DNA from: Providencia rettgeri
Lineage (GTDB): Bacteria > Pseudomonadota > Gammaproteobacteria > Enterobacterales > Enterobacteriaceae
NCBI RefSeq assembly: GCF_013255915.1
Contig: NZ_CP053896.1
Location: 2,418,001 to 2,482,000, forward strand
Length of the DNA: 64,000 nt
Reading direction: 5' to 3'
Shown one piece after another: positions 46,701 to 55,700 of this stretch. The notes below the pieces were generated by a model that saw nothing but the letters and a program-made list of their open reading frames with translations, did not search any database and was not told where the DNA came from. A program made the translations under genes and the position numbers. Numbering within the stretch: the stretch's first letter is position 1; each line of letters opens with the position of its first letter.

Positions 46701-47504
46701 ACTAGTAGCAAAAGCAACTAATATATCTGCGAAAAGCGTATAAAGCTCAACATCTTTCTTCAAAGTGTTGATTAATTGAATTTGCCCAGCAGCGGATAAA
46801 TGATTGGCTAATGTATGCTTAATAAATGCTTGCTCTGCGATTAAATACGCTTTGAAACCTGGAATGGAAAATAGCCGATTTAAGTTATCATAATGATAAT
46901 CGGATAAATGATGACGGTCGAAAATAATATATAAAATAGTGTTAGCCGGTTTATCAGTTTCTTTTGCGATGATTTCCGTTAATAGGTCAAAATGCCAATG
47001 TTTTCGATGTTCTAACTTAGTATCTCGCGAATTATCATAGGTTTTTGCAAAAGCATCGCCCATTAAATAACTCATCCATGACGGTAATTCAGGTGTTAAT
47101 ACTTTGATATTGATATCTTGGCATGTCGCCGCTAACACTTTAGCAAAACGGGCTATCTGTGATGCAGTAATGCCATCACCCACTTTTGAATATAATTTAT
47201 GCCTTGCGTTTGCTCCTTGGCGAATTAATTTATTATATTGGCTCGAGTTAAAGTTATTTCCCCCCCACCACCAATCTACGGTGCCAGGTTTATCGAGTAA
47301 AATAACCGCTTTTTCGTTATCTAATTGGCTTAGTTGAACCAATACTTCTGGCGATTTTCCATCTAGCACATACTCTAAAACAGTTTTAGGCAATGCTTCA
47401 TCTAATACTGACAAAGGCAAAAGCGCTTCTTGTAAATATTGTTCTGCAACAGGTGATTCTTTTTTCCCAAAAATTGAAAGAAGATTAAATGTGAACTTCG
47501 CCAT
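43770..47504 (-). CDS. yehI: DUF4132 giant protein with HEAT-like repeats, YehI-like
   Basis: 1244 residues (E. coli YehI about 1210), first gene of the five-gene operon; RBS AGGGAT before the ATG at 47504. HEAT/ARM-like helical repeats are visible at about 595-680 (for example IRVTAIEWLARLNNPDSLKPLY and VVRAALLTALEQFGED). The C-terminal DUF4132 core spans roughly 950-1244 (GMDETGILALEYGDRTFTA, KIPELDLKLTEIEDRKGW, GGSFTHYAKHFASLGFYVYIE, listed separately). It resembles the MolR/YehI group once linked to molybdate regulation; the function is not established. An earlier coiled/charged segment (ENAENEIEENKKQKH) lies near 395-410. Confidence 0.88.
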   Translation of the reverse strand: MAKFTFNLLSIFGKKESPVAEQYLQEALLPLSVLDEALPKTVLEYVLDGKSPEVLVQLSQLDNEKAVILLDKPGTVDWWWGGNNFNSSQYNKLIRQGANARHKLYSKVGDGITASQIARFAKVLAATCQDINIKVLTPELPSWMSYLMGDAFAKTYDNSRDTKLEHRKHWHFDLLTEIIAKETDKPANTILYIIFDRHHLSDYHYDNLNRLFSIPGFKAYLIAEQAFIKHTLANHLSAAGQIQLINTLKKDVELYTLFADILVAFATSSLKTVRAAAEPTMAILPAQSVTQHLTKILTEGTPKQRTQAADLFARIGEHREILEAALTTETNKTVLKSIESAISRFSVMDTASQVEETELPELVELEDTPLPESAKEILVNNFNEMLQKAKENAENEIEENKKQKHSYNWAQRHYKEFQKLNAQACCKVIDKLNSGKEIITDHEYSVVKFKERITNLPEFTLFHALRLISHNRTNEEHLSHYHLTREVPPRILGQIELRQLEKTLTQCHFKNATRLIADLCLRSYANGLAIFNQPAQVWPFFIQHPDFIAEALGLIPQQETQRYYQEYDAASGIDVLAMLPTIPARFIPRIMELALGENKTHRLSAQKLLETLPNIHLNAAEGLESGKQEIRVTAIEWLARLNNPDSLKPLYALLKKEKREVVRAALLTALEQFGEDISGYLAPKVLLAEAQKGLKAKAPASMAWFNLDSLPALTWQNNKPVEADIIRWWVILAVKLKMPAGNGLLQRYIGLLSVESQKKLGSFILNSFIGQDIAGPSLEMAMAEAERDAPKRLANYQDWVKRWPEYYSQYENYTLEQTFNEIKNEVLRRYLGSAISDKGMLALICGIEGHLAVTTLRNYMRDHYQRRAQIEAMIDAVATSNDPLIIQLLLSLSRRYRTASVQEKARGLVAQIAERNGWSADELADRTIPTAGMDETGILALEYGDRTFTAKLDAQQKLVLFNPEGKEIKALPAARKTDNEELAKESKKLFTASKKELKQVIELQTARLYEAMCAERLWTTADWQEYIQAHPVMRGLIEKLVWIETKDSNILNVFRPSDDGSLLNLDDDEITLSTDSYVKLAHAALVSEDERKAWIAHFKDYKVKFLFSQMEHKIPELDLKLTEIEDRKGWLTDTYTLRGVLTKMGYQRGQAEDGGSFTHYAKHFASLGFYVYIEFSGSYVPEENIPAVLFSLSFEKSQQSSWNRSYIELKDIPPILLAESYADYLKVADACAGFDPEWEKKTPW

Positions 47505-47864
47505 GTGATATCCCTAAAAGTATTTACATAACAACTTCTTATCATTTTAATGATATCGTCACAATTTGATTATTCTTAATCATTTTTAATTAAGATATAT
47601 CGCTCAATCTGCCCTGCCAATTTAAATTCTGCCTATAGGAATATCCCAGTAGATTTACCTTGATAATTAACTTTTGCCCAGTAAATAATTTAATTAACTG
47701 TCTTATATCTCTATTTTTCTTTTTATTATGTTGATGGCAATTTTGATAACAGTTTGTTGTTATTTACATCAAATTTATTTCGCGAAGAAAAGCGTTGACT
47801 AAACATATAATCTAATATTAGACTAAAGGTCCAATTAGGGTATTTTATGCATAATGAGGTAAAT
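47505..47864. promoter_or_regulatory. Intergenic region with RidA promoter and palindrome
   Basis: This 360-nt AT-rich gap separates the divergent yehI-like and ridA-like genes. Near its right end are a -35-like TTGACT (47795-47800) and the perfect 12-bp palindrome TCTAATATTAGA (47811-47822), which overlaps where a -10 element would lie. It is a good candidate operator for the HTH regulator encoded two genes downstream. The yehI promoter is presumably between 47520 and 47650 but no clear boxes stand out. Confidence 0.5.
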
Positions 47865-48254
47865 ATGAGTCAACGGATTGAGTGTGTGAATGCACCGACA
47901 CTCATTGCCCCCAAAGGGCATTATTCACACTGTGTTACTGCCAATGGTTTGGTTTTTATCTCAGGACAATTACCCGTTGATAAGCTCGGCAATGCGGTGA
48001 TTGACGTGTCATTCCAAGAGCAAGCCTTGCTTGTGCTTGATAATTTACAAGCATGTTTAGATGCCGTTAACTGTAGTAAAGCACAGTTGGTTCAAGTCCG
48101 AGTTTATATCGCAGATATGGAAAATTGGCCGTTATTTAACCAAGTTTATGCTAATTGGATAGGTGACCATCGCCCAGCCCGTGCTGTCGCAGGTGTTGCT
48201 GAACTGCATTTTGGTGCAGCCTTAGAAATTGAAGCCGTTGCAGTGTCTGCTTAA
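47865..48254 (+). CDS. RidA/YjgF-family enamine/imine deaminase
   Basis: 129 residues from the ATG at 47865, which has a better RBS (TGAGGT, 5 nt spacing) than the ATG at 47847. RidA proteins hydrolyse reactive enamine/imine products released by PLP enzymes. Motifs: GHYSHCVTANGLVFISGQLPVD, VQVRVYIADMENW (with the key arginine) and GAALEIEAVAV with the conserved glutamate. The next gene is a PLP dehydratase, so the substrate relation is direct. Confidence 0.9.
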   Translation: MSQRIECVNAPTLIAPKGHYSHCVTANGLVFISGQLPVDKLGNAVIDVSFQEQALLVLDNLQACLDAVNCSKAQLVQVRVYIADMENWPLFNQVYANWIGDHRPARAVAGVAELHFGAALEIEAVAVSA

Positions 48255-48280
48255 TTAATTATTATTCATTGGGGTTATAT

Positions 48281-49246
48281 ATGTCAGAATTAATATTACC
48301 GACTTATCAAGATGTGGAAGCAGCTGCACGACGCATTGCGGGTTTTGCGCATAAAACCCCTGTTCTCACATCAACCACCGCAAATAAAGAATTTGGGGGT
48401 GAACTGTTTTTTAAATGCGAAAACTTCCAGCGTATGGGGGCTTTTAAATTTCGTGGAGCCTTTAATGCCTTGAGCTTGTTAAGTCCCGAGCAGAAAAAAG
48501 CAGGCGTTATTGCATTTTCTTCTGGTAACCATGCGCAAGGTATCGCTTTAGCCGCGCAACTTTTGCGCATTCCAGCCACCATTCTGATGCCCAATGATGC
48601 ACCTGCCGTTAAAGTTGCAGCTACGCAAGGTTACGGGGCCACCGTTATCCGCTTTGATCGTTATAAAGAAGATAGAGAAATACTTTGCCAGCAACTCGCA
48701 GCCCAACAGGGGTTAACCATTATTCCACCTTATGATCACCCTGATATCATCTCTGGCCAAGGCACAGCAGCCAAAGAACTGATTGAAGAAGTGGGTGAAT
48801 TAGATGCCCTATTCGTTTGCTTAGGTGGAGGAGGTTTACTCTCAGGGTGTGCCATTGCAACCAGAGAATTATCGCCTAATTGCCAAATTTATGGGGTTGA
48901 ACCTTTAGCGGGCAATGATGCACAACAATCATTTCGTCGAGGGGAAATTGTACATATAGAAACGCCAAAAACTATCGCAGACGGTGCCCAAACTCAACAT
49001 CTAGGTAACTACACCTTTGCAGTAATCAAAAATAAGGTTGATGATATTTTCACTGTAACCGATGAACAGCTAATTGACCGCATGAAATTTTATGCAGAGC
49101 GCATGAAAATTATCGTTGAGCCGACAGGTTGCTTGTCCTATGCTGCTGCCCTTGCCCACAAAGAACAGTTCCAAGGTAAGCGCGTGGGGATCATTGTCAG
49201 CGGTGGCAATGTTGATATTCAGCACTTTGCACAATTAGTTTCATAA
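48281..49246 (+). CDS. PLP-dependent serine/threonine dehydratase or threo-3-hydroxyaspartate ammonia-lyase
   Basis: 321 residues (start MSELILPTYQDVEAA at 48281; RBS GGGGTT). Fold-type II: PLP lysine in KFRGAFNAL preceded by FQRMGAFK, SSGNHAQGIALAAQ, phosphate-binding glycine loop GGGGLLSGCAIA, and the C-terminal SGGNVD with serine contacting the pyridine nitrogen. Short without ACT domain, like the serine racemase/3-hydroxyaspartate dehydratase branch rather than biosynthetic IlvA. Precise substrate is uncertain. It is 26 nt after ridA. Confidence 0.88.
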   Translation: MSELILPTYQDVEAAARRIAGFAHKTPVLTSTTANKEFGGELFFKCENFQRMGAFKFRGAFNALSLLSPEQKKAGVIAFSSGNHAQGIALAAQLLRIPATILMPNDAPAVKVAATQGYGATVIRFDRYKEDREILCQQLAAQQGLTIIPPYDHPDIISGQGTAAKELIEEVGELDALFVCLGGGGLLSGCAIATRELSPNCQIYGVEPLAGNDAQQSFRRGEIVHIETPKTIADGAQTQHLGNYTFAVIKNKVDDIFTVTDEQLIDRMKFYAERMKIIVEPTGCLSYAAALAHKEQFQGKRVGIIVSGGNVDIQHFAQLVS

Positions 49247-49364
49247 GTAGCTAACTAGTTTTATAAAGAATTAGTTTCATAATGATCACCACCCTTCATC
49301 TATTAGCAATACGAAAAATAGGTTAAAATTAGGGATTAACGCTTGATAGATGAAGGGAAATTGC

Positions 49365-49994
49365 ATGTCAGATCAAAAAAATAATTCATTACTGGCTCAA
49401 GTTGAAATTATTGCAAAAGGTCTTAGTGAAACATTCGCCCCTTTTTGTGAGGTTGTTGTACACGACCTTAAAAATCCAGAGCACTCAATCCTGTCGATTC
49501 ATAATAACTTATCTGGTCGCCAAGTTGGTGAGCCGACTACCGAACTCGGCCATGCAAGAATTGAATCTGCAGATTTTCCGAACATCATAGCCAATTATAC
49601 CAACCAATTTTCCGATGGGCGCCCAGTAAAAAGTACTTCGATTGGTATTAAAGATGAGTCAGGGAAATATATCGCAGCATTGTGCTTAAATCTGGATATG
49701 ACGTTATTTAGAAGTATGCAAAGTATGTTATCGCAATTTATTGACGTGGGAAATAGCCCAATAAAAGAGCATATTGAGCCTAATGGGACCGAAGCGATTC
49801 GCATACGTATTGACCAATATGCAGCAGCCTTAGCAGCAACCCCACGCACATTGAAAGCGGACGAAAGAAAAAACTTAATTGAAGTGCTACGCAATGAAGG
49901 CCTGTTAGATGTAAAAAAATCCATGGAAACGGTGGCACAGCACTTAGGAATATCAAGGGCTTCAGTTTATTTGTATGCCAAAAAAGAAAGTTAA
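49365..49994 (+). CDS. YheO/DauR-like PAS-HTH transcriptional regulator
   Basis: 209 residues from the ATG at 49365 (RBS AAGGGA). N-terminal YheO-type PAS domain (ETFAPFCEVVVHDLKNPEHSI, VKSTSIGIKDESGKYIAALCLN) and C-terminal HTH (HLGISRASVYLYAK). The same family includes DauR, the repressor of D-arginine catabolism. It is the third gene after ridA and the dehydratase and probably controls them in response to the amino-acid substrate. The stop overlaps the convergent phosphoesterase gene by 4 nt. Confidence 0.85.
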   Translation: MSDQKNNSLLAQVEIIAKGLSETFAPFCEVVVHDLKNPEHSILSIHNNLSGRQVGEPTTELGHARIESADFPNIIANYTNQFSDGRPVKSTSIGIKDESGKYIAALCLNLDMTLFRSMQSMLSQFIDVGNSPIKEHIEPNGTEAIRIRIDQYAAALAATPRTLKADERKNLIEVLRNEGLLDVKKSMETVAQHLGISRASVYLYAKKES

Positions 49995-50527
49995 CTATTT
50001 GCCTTTCTTAATATCTGTTTAATACTGATAGGGAAAAAATCATTCACATCTACGCCGACATTAATGGCTCGGGGCCCTAATACCGCTAAACGCTTAAACT
50101 GCTCAGGGTCTTTACCTGAATTATGAACATGTCCATATAAATGAATCGCATCACGGAAGAAGCCTTGCCATTCTAATATTGGGTAATGGAATAACACTAA
50201 TTTCTGTTTTTGATATTCCAACTCATAATAGCTTTTAACCCATTCAAACAACGATTGGTCGAATTCAGGGTCGTCTAAAAATTTATCATGATTGCCGCGG
50301 ATCAAATATTTTTTCCCCGCTAAACGGCGTAATATTTTATTGGCATCCGCACCACTACCCTTGTATAAAAAATCACCTAGTATGTAAATCTCATCATGAT
50401 CAGTAACATACGCATTCCAGTTATGAATTAATGTATCATTCATGTGACTGGTGCTTTTAAACGGGCGATCACATAGGTTAATAATGTTCGAATGGCAAAA
50501 ATGGGTATCTGAAATAAAGTAAATCAT
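49991..50527 (-). CDS. Calcineurin-like metallophosphoesterase
   Basis: 178 residues. All five metal/catalytic motifs are seen: D7-x-H9 (FISDTHF), GDF, GNHDKF, HYPI and GHVHNSG. This small single-domain form resembles the YfcE/phage-type group that hydrolyses phosphodiesters; the natural substrate is unknown. It is cytoplasmic (no signal peptide). Confidence 0.88.
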   Translation of the reverse strand: MIYFISDTHFCHSNIINLCDRPFKSTSHMNDTLIHNWNAYVTDHDEIYILGDFLYKGSGADANKILRRLAGKKYLIRGNHDKFLDDPEFDQSLFEWVKSYYELEYQKQKLVLFHYPILEWQGFFRDAIHLYGHVHNSGKDPEQFKRLAVLGPRAINVGVDVNDFFPISIKQILRKANS

Positions 50528-50772
50528 ATAAAACCTAAAAATATATTAATAATTATTCTACTCAAGCAAACGATTTGCTTGCTAGCTATTATCATATCTC
50601 AATGATTTTTAATTGCTTTACAGAATTGACTGAAAAACAGATTTATATTGCATTGCCATGGTATATTTCAATTATATCATAGGTAAACATTGCCATTTTT
50701 TATGGCTCGCAATTACAACGAAATTACGGCATATAAATAGTTCTATTTATTAATAACGATTCCGGAAGAAAA

Positions 50773-51654
50773 ATGACCGAAACCAATTCAGTTCCACTTT
50801 TTTACGATTCATTTGGTACACCAAATAACCCCACTATTGTTCTGATCCCTGGCTTAGGTGGCCATAACATTAGTTGGACGTCAGACTTTTGTCAGGAAAT
50901 TGCAGATGCCGGTTTTTACCTGTTACGTATAGATAATCGAGATGCGGGTTTATCTCATCATATCAATGAGTTCCCACCTATTGATTTAGAGGTATTGATT
51001 GAAAAAATGCAAAAAGGTGAACCTTTCGCTATTCCTTATACTTTATTCGATATGGCTGAGGATATTATCCACCTCTTGGATTCATTATCTATTGATAAAG
51101 CCCACGTTATAGGCCGTTCCATGGGCGGAATGATAGCACAAATAGTGGCTGCAAAGTTTCCTGAGCGTACACTCTCTCTTTGCGCGATCATGTCATCAAC
51201 AGGAAACCCAGTACTGCCACAAAGCGCTCCCGATGTTATGCAAATGCTGATGAGCCCAAGTGCTAACCCAAAAGAAGATTTAGAAGGGTATTTATCAGGA
51301 CAGCTTGCGTTTTATCGCCGGATCAGCTCAACGTTTGGCCCATTTGATGAAAGTTATTACCGTGAATATATACTGCAATCACTCGCACGCAATCATTCAC
51401 CGGAAGGCACTAAGCGCCAAATTGTTGCTGTTGCCGTCACCGGAGATCTGCGTCCTTATATTCAGCAAATCAACGTCCCTGCATTGGTTATTCACGGTTC
51501 AATTGATCCGCTCTTCCCATTAGCCGCAGGGCAAGATATTGCTGACAATATTCCTAATGCAAAATTGGAAGTTATTGAAGGTATGGGCCATGAAACGCCA
51601 CCAATGATTAATCCACTAATCGCTAAATTGATAATTAATCACTTAAATCAATAA
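50773..51654 (+). CDS. Alpha/beta hydrolase
   Basis: 293 residues. Oxyanion loop PGLGGHNISW, the DNRDAGLS motif, nucleophile serine in GRSMGGM, acid in HGSIDPLFPL and histidine in GMGHETPP. The DNRDxGxS block is seen in aclacinomycin-methylesterase-like and other carboxylesterases. No signal peptide. RBS CGGAAG. Followed by a perfect 9-bp hairpin. Confidence 0.9.
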   Translation: MTETNSVPLFYDSFGTPNNPTIVLIPGLGGHNISWTSDFCQEIADAGFYLLRIDNRDAGLSHHINEFPPIDLEVLIEKMQKGEPFAIPYTLFDMAEDIIHLLDSLSIDKAHVIGRSMGGMIAQIVAAKFPERTLSLCAIMSSTGNPVLPQSAPDVMQMLMSPSANPKEDLEGYLSGQLAFYRRISSTFGPFDESYYREYILQSLARNHSPEGTKRQIVAVAVTGDLRPYIQQINVPALVIHGSIDPLFPLAAGQDIADNIPNAKLEVIEGMGHETPPMINPLIAKLIINHLNQ

Positions 51655-51663
51655 ATTAACGTA

Positions 51664-51688
51664 CTAAGGCTCTAAAAATGAGCCTTAG
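51664..51688. terminator. Hairpin between hydrolase and ferredoxin genes
   Basis: CTAAGGCTC (51664-51672) / GAGCCTTAG (51680-51688), loop of 7 A/T-rich nt, between convergent stop codons. It may end both transcripts although no long T-run follows. Confidence 0.6.
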
Positions 51689-51694
51689 TCACCC

Positions 51695-52579
51695 TTATAA
51701 CCAACCTTGTTTCTTATGCTGTGCACAAATTGGGCAAGTATGGGTATTTTCTTCCCAAGAAGAAAAAGGTAAATGGCAGGTATGACACTGCGCATCATAA
51801 TAATGGAAGATTTTCGGCACGTTATTTTTAGCTGTATAGCTTTGTACATGAATAGATTTAGGAAAACAAACGACTTGGCAACTCATACAACCAGTACAAC
51901 GTTTTTCATCTATCAAAAATTGGTGATTTTCAATTTCTATCGCATGCTCATCACACATCTTGGCACAAGCACCACAAAGAATGCATTTTTCCGTGTCTAA
52001 TTCGACCTTAAACCAGCTATCTTCAGGGTAAAATTGTTTTCTTGCATTTAATCCTGTTTTCACCTGGCCCTTATCTAACGGCTTTGAGTCCAATTTTTGA
52101 CGAAATAGCATCATCCGACGACCGCTATCGACTTGTTCAGGCTGAACAATACGTAATTGCCAAATAGGTTCTTGTAATGTTTTGAGTTTTAAATTTAATG
52201 CCGCAATCGTTGGCAACCATTTATCAACCCAGAGTTCAGCAATTTGCATACCACGAATACCATATTGCCGGTGCCAAACAATCAGTTCGTCCGCATTAGC
52301 AATCGGCTCATCATGGTTTACTATCAAAAATTCCCCTTGATAACTACGTTCATGGGGTTTGATATTTTCAATGGCATCGACAGGGCAAGCAAATAAACAA
52401 TTACCACATTGAAAACATAATTCATTATTAATTTCTGCATCCATATGGCTAAATGACACAGCACCAACAGGACAACTGGTGGCACAATTATCACAGATGC
52501 TATTTTTCAGGCGTTTTCTTACGCACTGACCGTTAATTATGGGTTCAGGAGGCAGCTCTAAACTAATAAAACGTCTCAT
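51695..52579 (-). CDS. Multi-cluster 4Fe-4S ferredoxin with C-terminal zinc ribbon
   Basis: 294 residues. Cysteine motifs in order: CDNCATSCP (29-37), CFQCGNCLFACP (~55-66), CILCGACAKMCD (~205-216), CTGCMSCQVVCFP (~233-245), then a zinc-ribbon CHTCH...CPIC at the C-terminus. This suggests up to four [4Fe-4S] centres in two dicluster modules separated by a 130-residue domain of unknown fold. No membrane segment or twin-arginine signal, so it is cytoplasmic. Possible electron carrier or redox-enzyme maturation factor; no partner oxidoreductase lies next to it. Start ATG at 52579 with GGGAGAG upstream. Confidence 0.82.
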   Translation of the reverse strand: MRRFISLELPPEPIINGQCVRKRLKNSICDNCATSCPVGAVSFSHMDAEINNELCFQCGNCLFACPVDAIENIKPHERSYQGEFLIVNHDEPIANADELIVWHRQYGIRGMQIAELWVDKWLPTIAALNLKLKTLQEPIWQLRIVQPEQVDSGRRMMLFRQKLDSKPLDKGQVKTGLNARKQFYPEDSWFKVELDTEKCILCGACAKMCDEHAIEIENHQFLIDEKRCTGCMSCQVVCFPKSIHVQSYTAKNNVPKIFHYYDAQCHTCHLPFSSWEENTHTCPICAQHKKQGWL

Positions 52580-52711
52580 TGCTCTACACTCTCCCGTTAC
52601 AACAAAAATAACTTATTTAAAATTGTTATATTTAATAGTTAAATTCTAGCATTAATTTTTACACTATTTTAGTACTACACTCTGTAAATAAAGATGATTT
52701 GGGCTAAATAA

Positions 52712-52758
52712 TTACTTAAAAACCACAAAACTCTCTGTATTTTGGAGCCTTGTGGTTT
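52712..52758 (-). terminator. Intrinsic terminator of the giant toxin gene
   Basis: AAACCACAA (52720-52728) / TTGTGGTTT (52750-52758); on the minus strand it is followed by TTTTTAAG. It starts 12 nt after the stop. Confidence 0.8.
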
Positions 52759-52769
52759 ACGCCTCCTAT

Positions 52770-55700
52770 CTAACTCGCTTTTTTCATATAATTATCAACA
52801 AGGTTGGCAGGCTCCCAATTCTTCTGCAAATGTTCAATATCCTGAATACCAATACATTTTTCTTCGTCTTGTAGGCGTAGTGCCGCTAACGTCTCCACTA
52901 AATGATTCAATTTTTGTTGGATGGAATGCCCATTTTGCCCCTCTAAAGACCGCACATGAACTACTGTGGGAGCTATCGTATTCGGATACTGAAATATTTT
53001 TACACTACGTCCCTGCTCTGAAGTATAAATATATCGAGTTGCATTACTTCGGTGGTCAGGCTCTTCTCGAATAACGTCCTTATTAAAATTAATGAGGTAA
53101 ATCGTGTTTTCACCGCCAAGGCTATATAGTGAATTCCAGCCTACAATTTCGCCATTAATAATAAAACTATTTTTTCCGCTAGCGTCTGTTAACAACCCAT
53201 TTGAACCATTAGAGATGAAGACATCATTCCCTTCACCTCCATATAAATTGGTATCACTTGTTGATGCATAAAGAACATTATTTCCGTAAATACCATCTGG
53301 AATTGAAATGGCTCCAGTTACCGCTTGCGCTTTAAATACTCGCCCGAACCCACTTTTATCCCAAACTTTTTGTTCTGCTCCTCTTGTCCGAATAAACAAA
53401 CGCCTAAATGGCGTATTTTCACTAATACGTATATTTTTTGTCTTTGTATCAAGAATTGATGGAAAACTTAACTCGTTAGAAAAACGTTTAAACTCATCCA
53501 TAGGATGCCAAATCTGTTCTGGCGCTAATTCTTTTTTATATTGACGCTGTTCAGCAAGGTAGCGAACTAGATGTGCCATACCATCATTATGAATATGGGC
53601 GGGCATATGGGAGGGTAACCGCTGATGATGATGAACTTGATTATTGTTATTTTGGGGCATTTTTACTTTGACTGTACGCAAATTAGATTGCGATGTGTAA
53701 AGATGATAAGTATCTTCCCGTTCGTCTATGACTTCATACTGTGTTTTAAAATTAAATAAATGAATATTATTAAATCCAACTTGATCTAATATTTCTGTAT
53801 TACCGCCCCCTTTACTTCCATCAATTAAATAGTGGTCATCCCCTCCTTGTCCATCAAGTTTGTCATTACCCAAGTCAGATAGAATTAAATCACTATTTTC
53901 ACCACCATATACATAATCATCACCGTTACCTCCATACAAAACATTCACTCCTCCATTTGAAATAATAATATCATTACCTTCCCCTGAATTTATGATATTT
54001 CCTATCATGCTGTTGTCTTCAATTAGGTCATCACCATTGTTTGTATCTAGAATAGGATAACGAAAATTATATCCCTTAGGAATTTTTATGTAATCATCAT
54101 TTACTGTTGGTAATTCCAAACACTCAATTGGTTCAATGTTATGAGAATCCTGTCCCATTTTTATCCTAAACAAATTCGCATGGCCGTCTTTAATATAAAT
54201 TTCTTTACTTATTGGATATGATAAATTAATGAAGCTAATTTCAATTTTTTCATTACTGAATTTATCATATAAAAACATTGATGTTCCCAATGTCTTGATA
54301 TCAAACCCATTCTCATAAGGTAATAAAATGGTCATATCAAACTCATCTTCCATTTCTGGTTTAATATTTGAAAAATCAAAAATTATTTTACCTTGAAAAA
54401 TCTGATCTGGGTTAACTTGATAAACATCTCTTCCTTTAGTAACCATGATATGACTGTTTCTACTGACCATTAAAAGGTGGTCATCATTACTCTTTCCTTT
54501 ATATTCTAACTTACTCGCTAAACCATGAAATTTAAAATCTCCCCATAAAGGTTGACCATATATTTTATTATCAACTGAAATTGTTTTTTCACTCTCATCG
54601 ATACTTATTGTAGAGCTAGCGCCTCCCTGATAAGTAATATTAAAAATATTTTCACTTATAATGTGTGAAGCACTTGAATCCAAATGGTTTAGCTTAGTAT
54701 TTAATACAAATCCGTCCTTTGTATATAATTGATATCTATGAAATATTTCCCTACCATTATTATCTATTTTATACGTGTTTTTTAAAGTAACATTCAGTGT
54801 TAAAACTTTCGTTTCTGACTCTGCCGATTTTATTTCAATATTTAATATGAGATCATTACCAGAAATACTGGCATCCTTTATTTCGCTTAACATATACCCT
54901 AAATTTACTCGGCTTTGGCCTTGTGTATTTTCAATAATTACAGCTGATAATTCTAATAAATTATCATTTAATTCATCTTGATTATTGTGCCAATCAACAC
55001 GACGTAGAAAATAACTATCATTACCTTCTCCACCATTGACTATCCCTGATTCAAATATTAATTGATCATCCCCCTCCATACCTTGAATAAATGCAGTCAT
55101 TGCCCCTGCATCTAATGTGTTGGATTCTTTATTACCTAATAATTCTGCTGTCGTAGAGCTATCTCCAATTAGCATCACATCATTAACATTGCGTAAATGA
55201 ATCTTCTTAACTTTATGATTAATGAAGGTCACCTCTGACGTTATATTGTTCAAATCGATATCTATTTTACTGTTGGATGGAATGTCTTTAATGATTATAC
55301 TATTATCCCCCCCATTGCCATCAAAATAAATTTCGTTACTTTCTTCAATGTTATTATCAAATAATAATGATAAGTTTATAATATCATCTTTTTCGCCGCC
55401 TACGAGAAATTTACTCCCTGCATTGATGTTAAATAAATTTTTTGAATTTTTTTTCCCAACGATAATATCTGTTCCATTCCCTGGGTTAAAACTAATGTTT
55501 TTTTGCTTTGCTTCATTTTCATATCGGTAACCAATATTTTGCATGCCTTCATAAATAACCCTAGGCTTCTCACTTAATAATTCTCTTGCAATATCAATAG
55601 GCTGGTTTAAAAATTCATTCCCTAGTCTATTCACTCTGATATCATTATTTATATCAGGGTGAATCGTATTGGTATAATTATTTCTGGCCTGGAATAGCCG

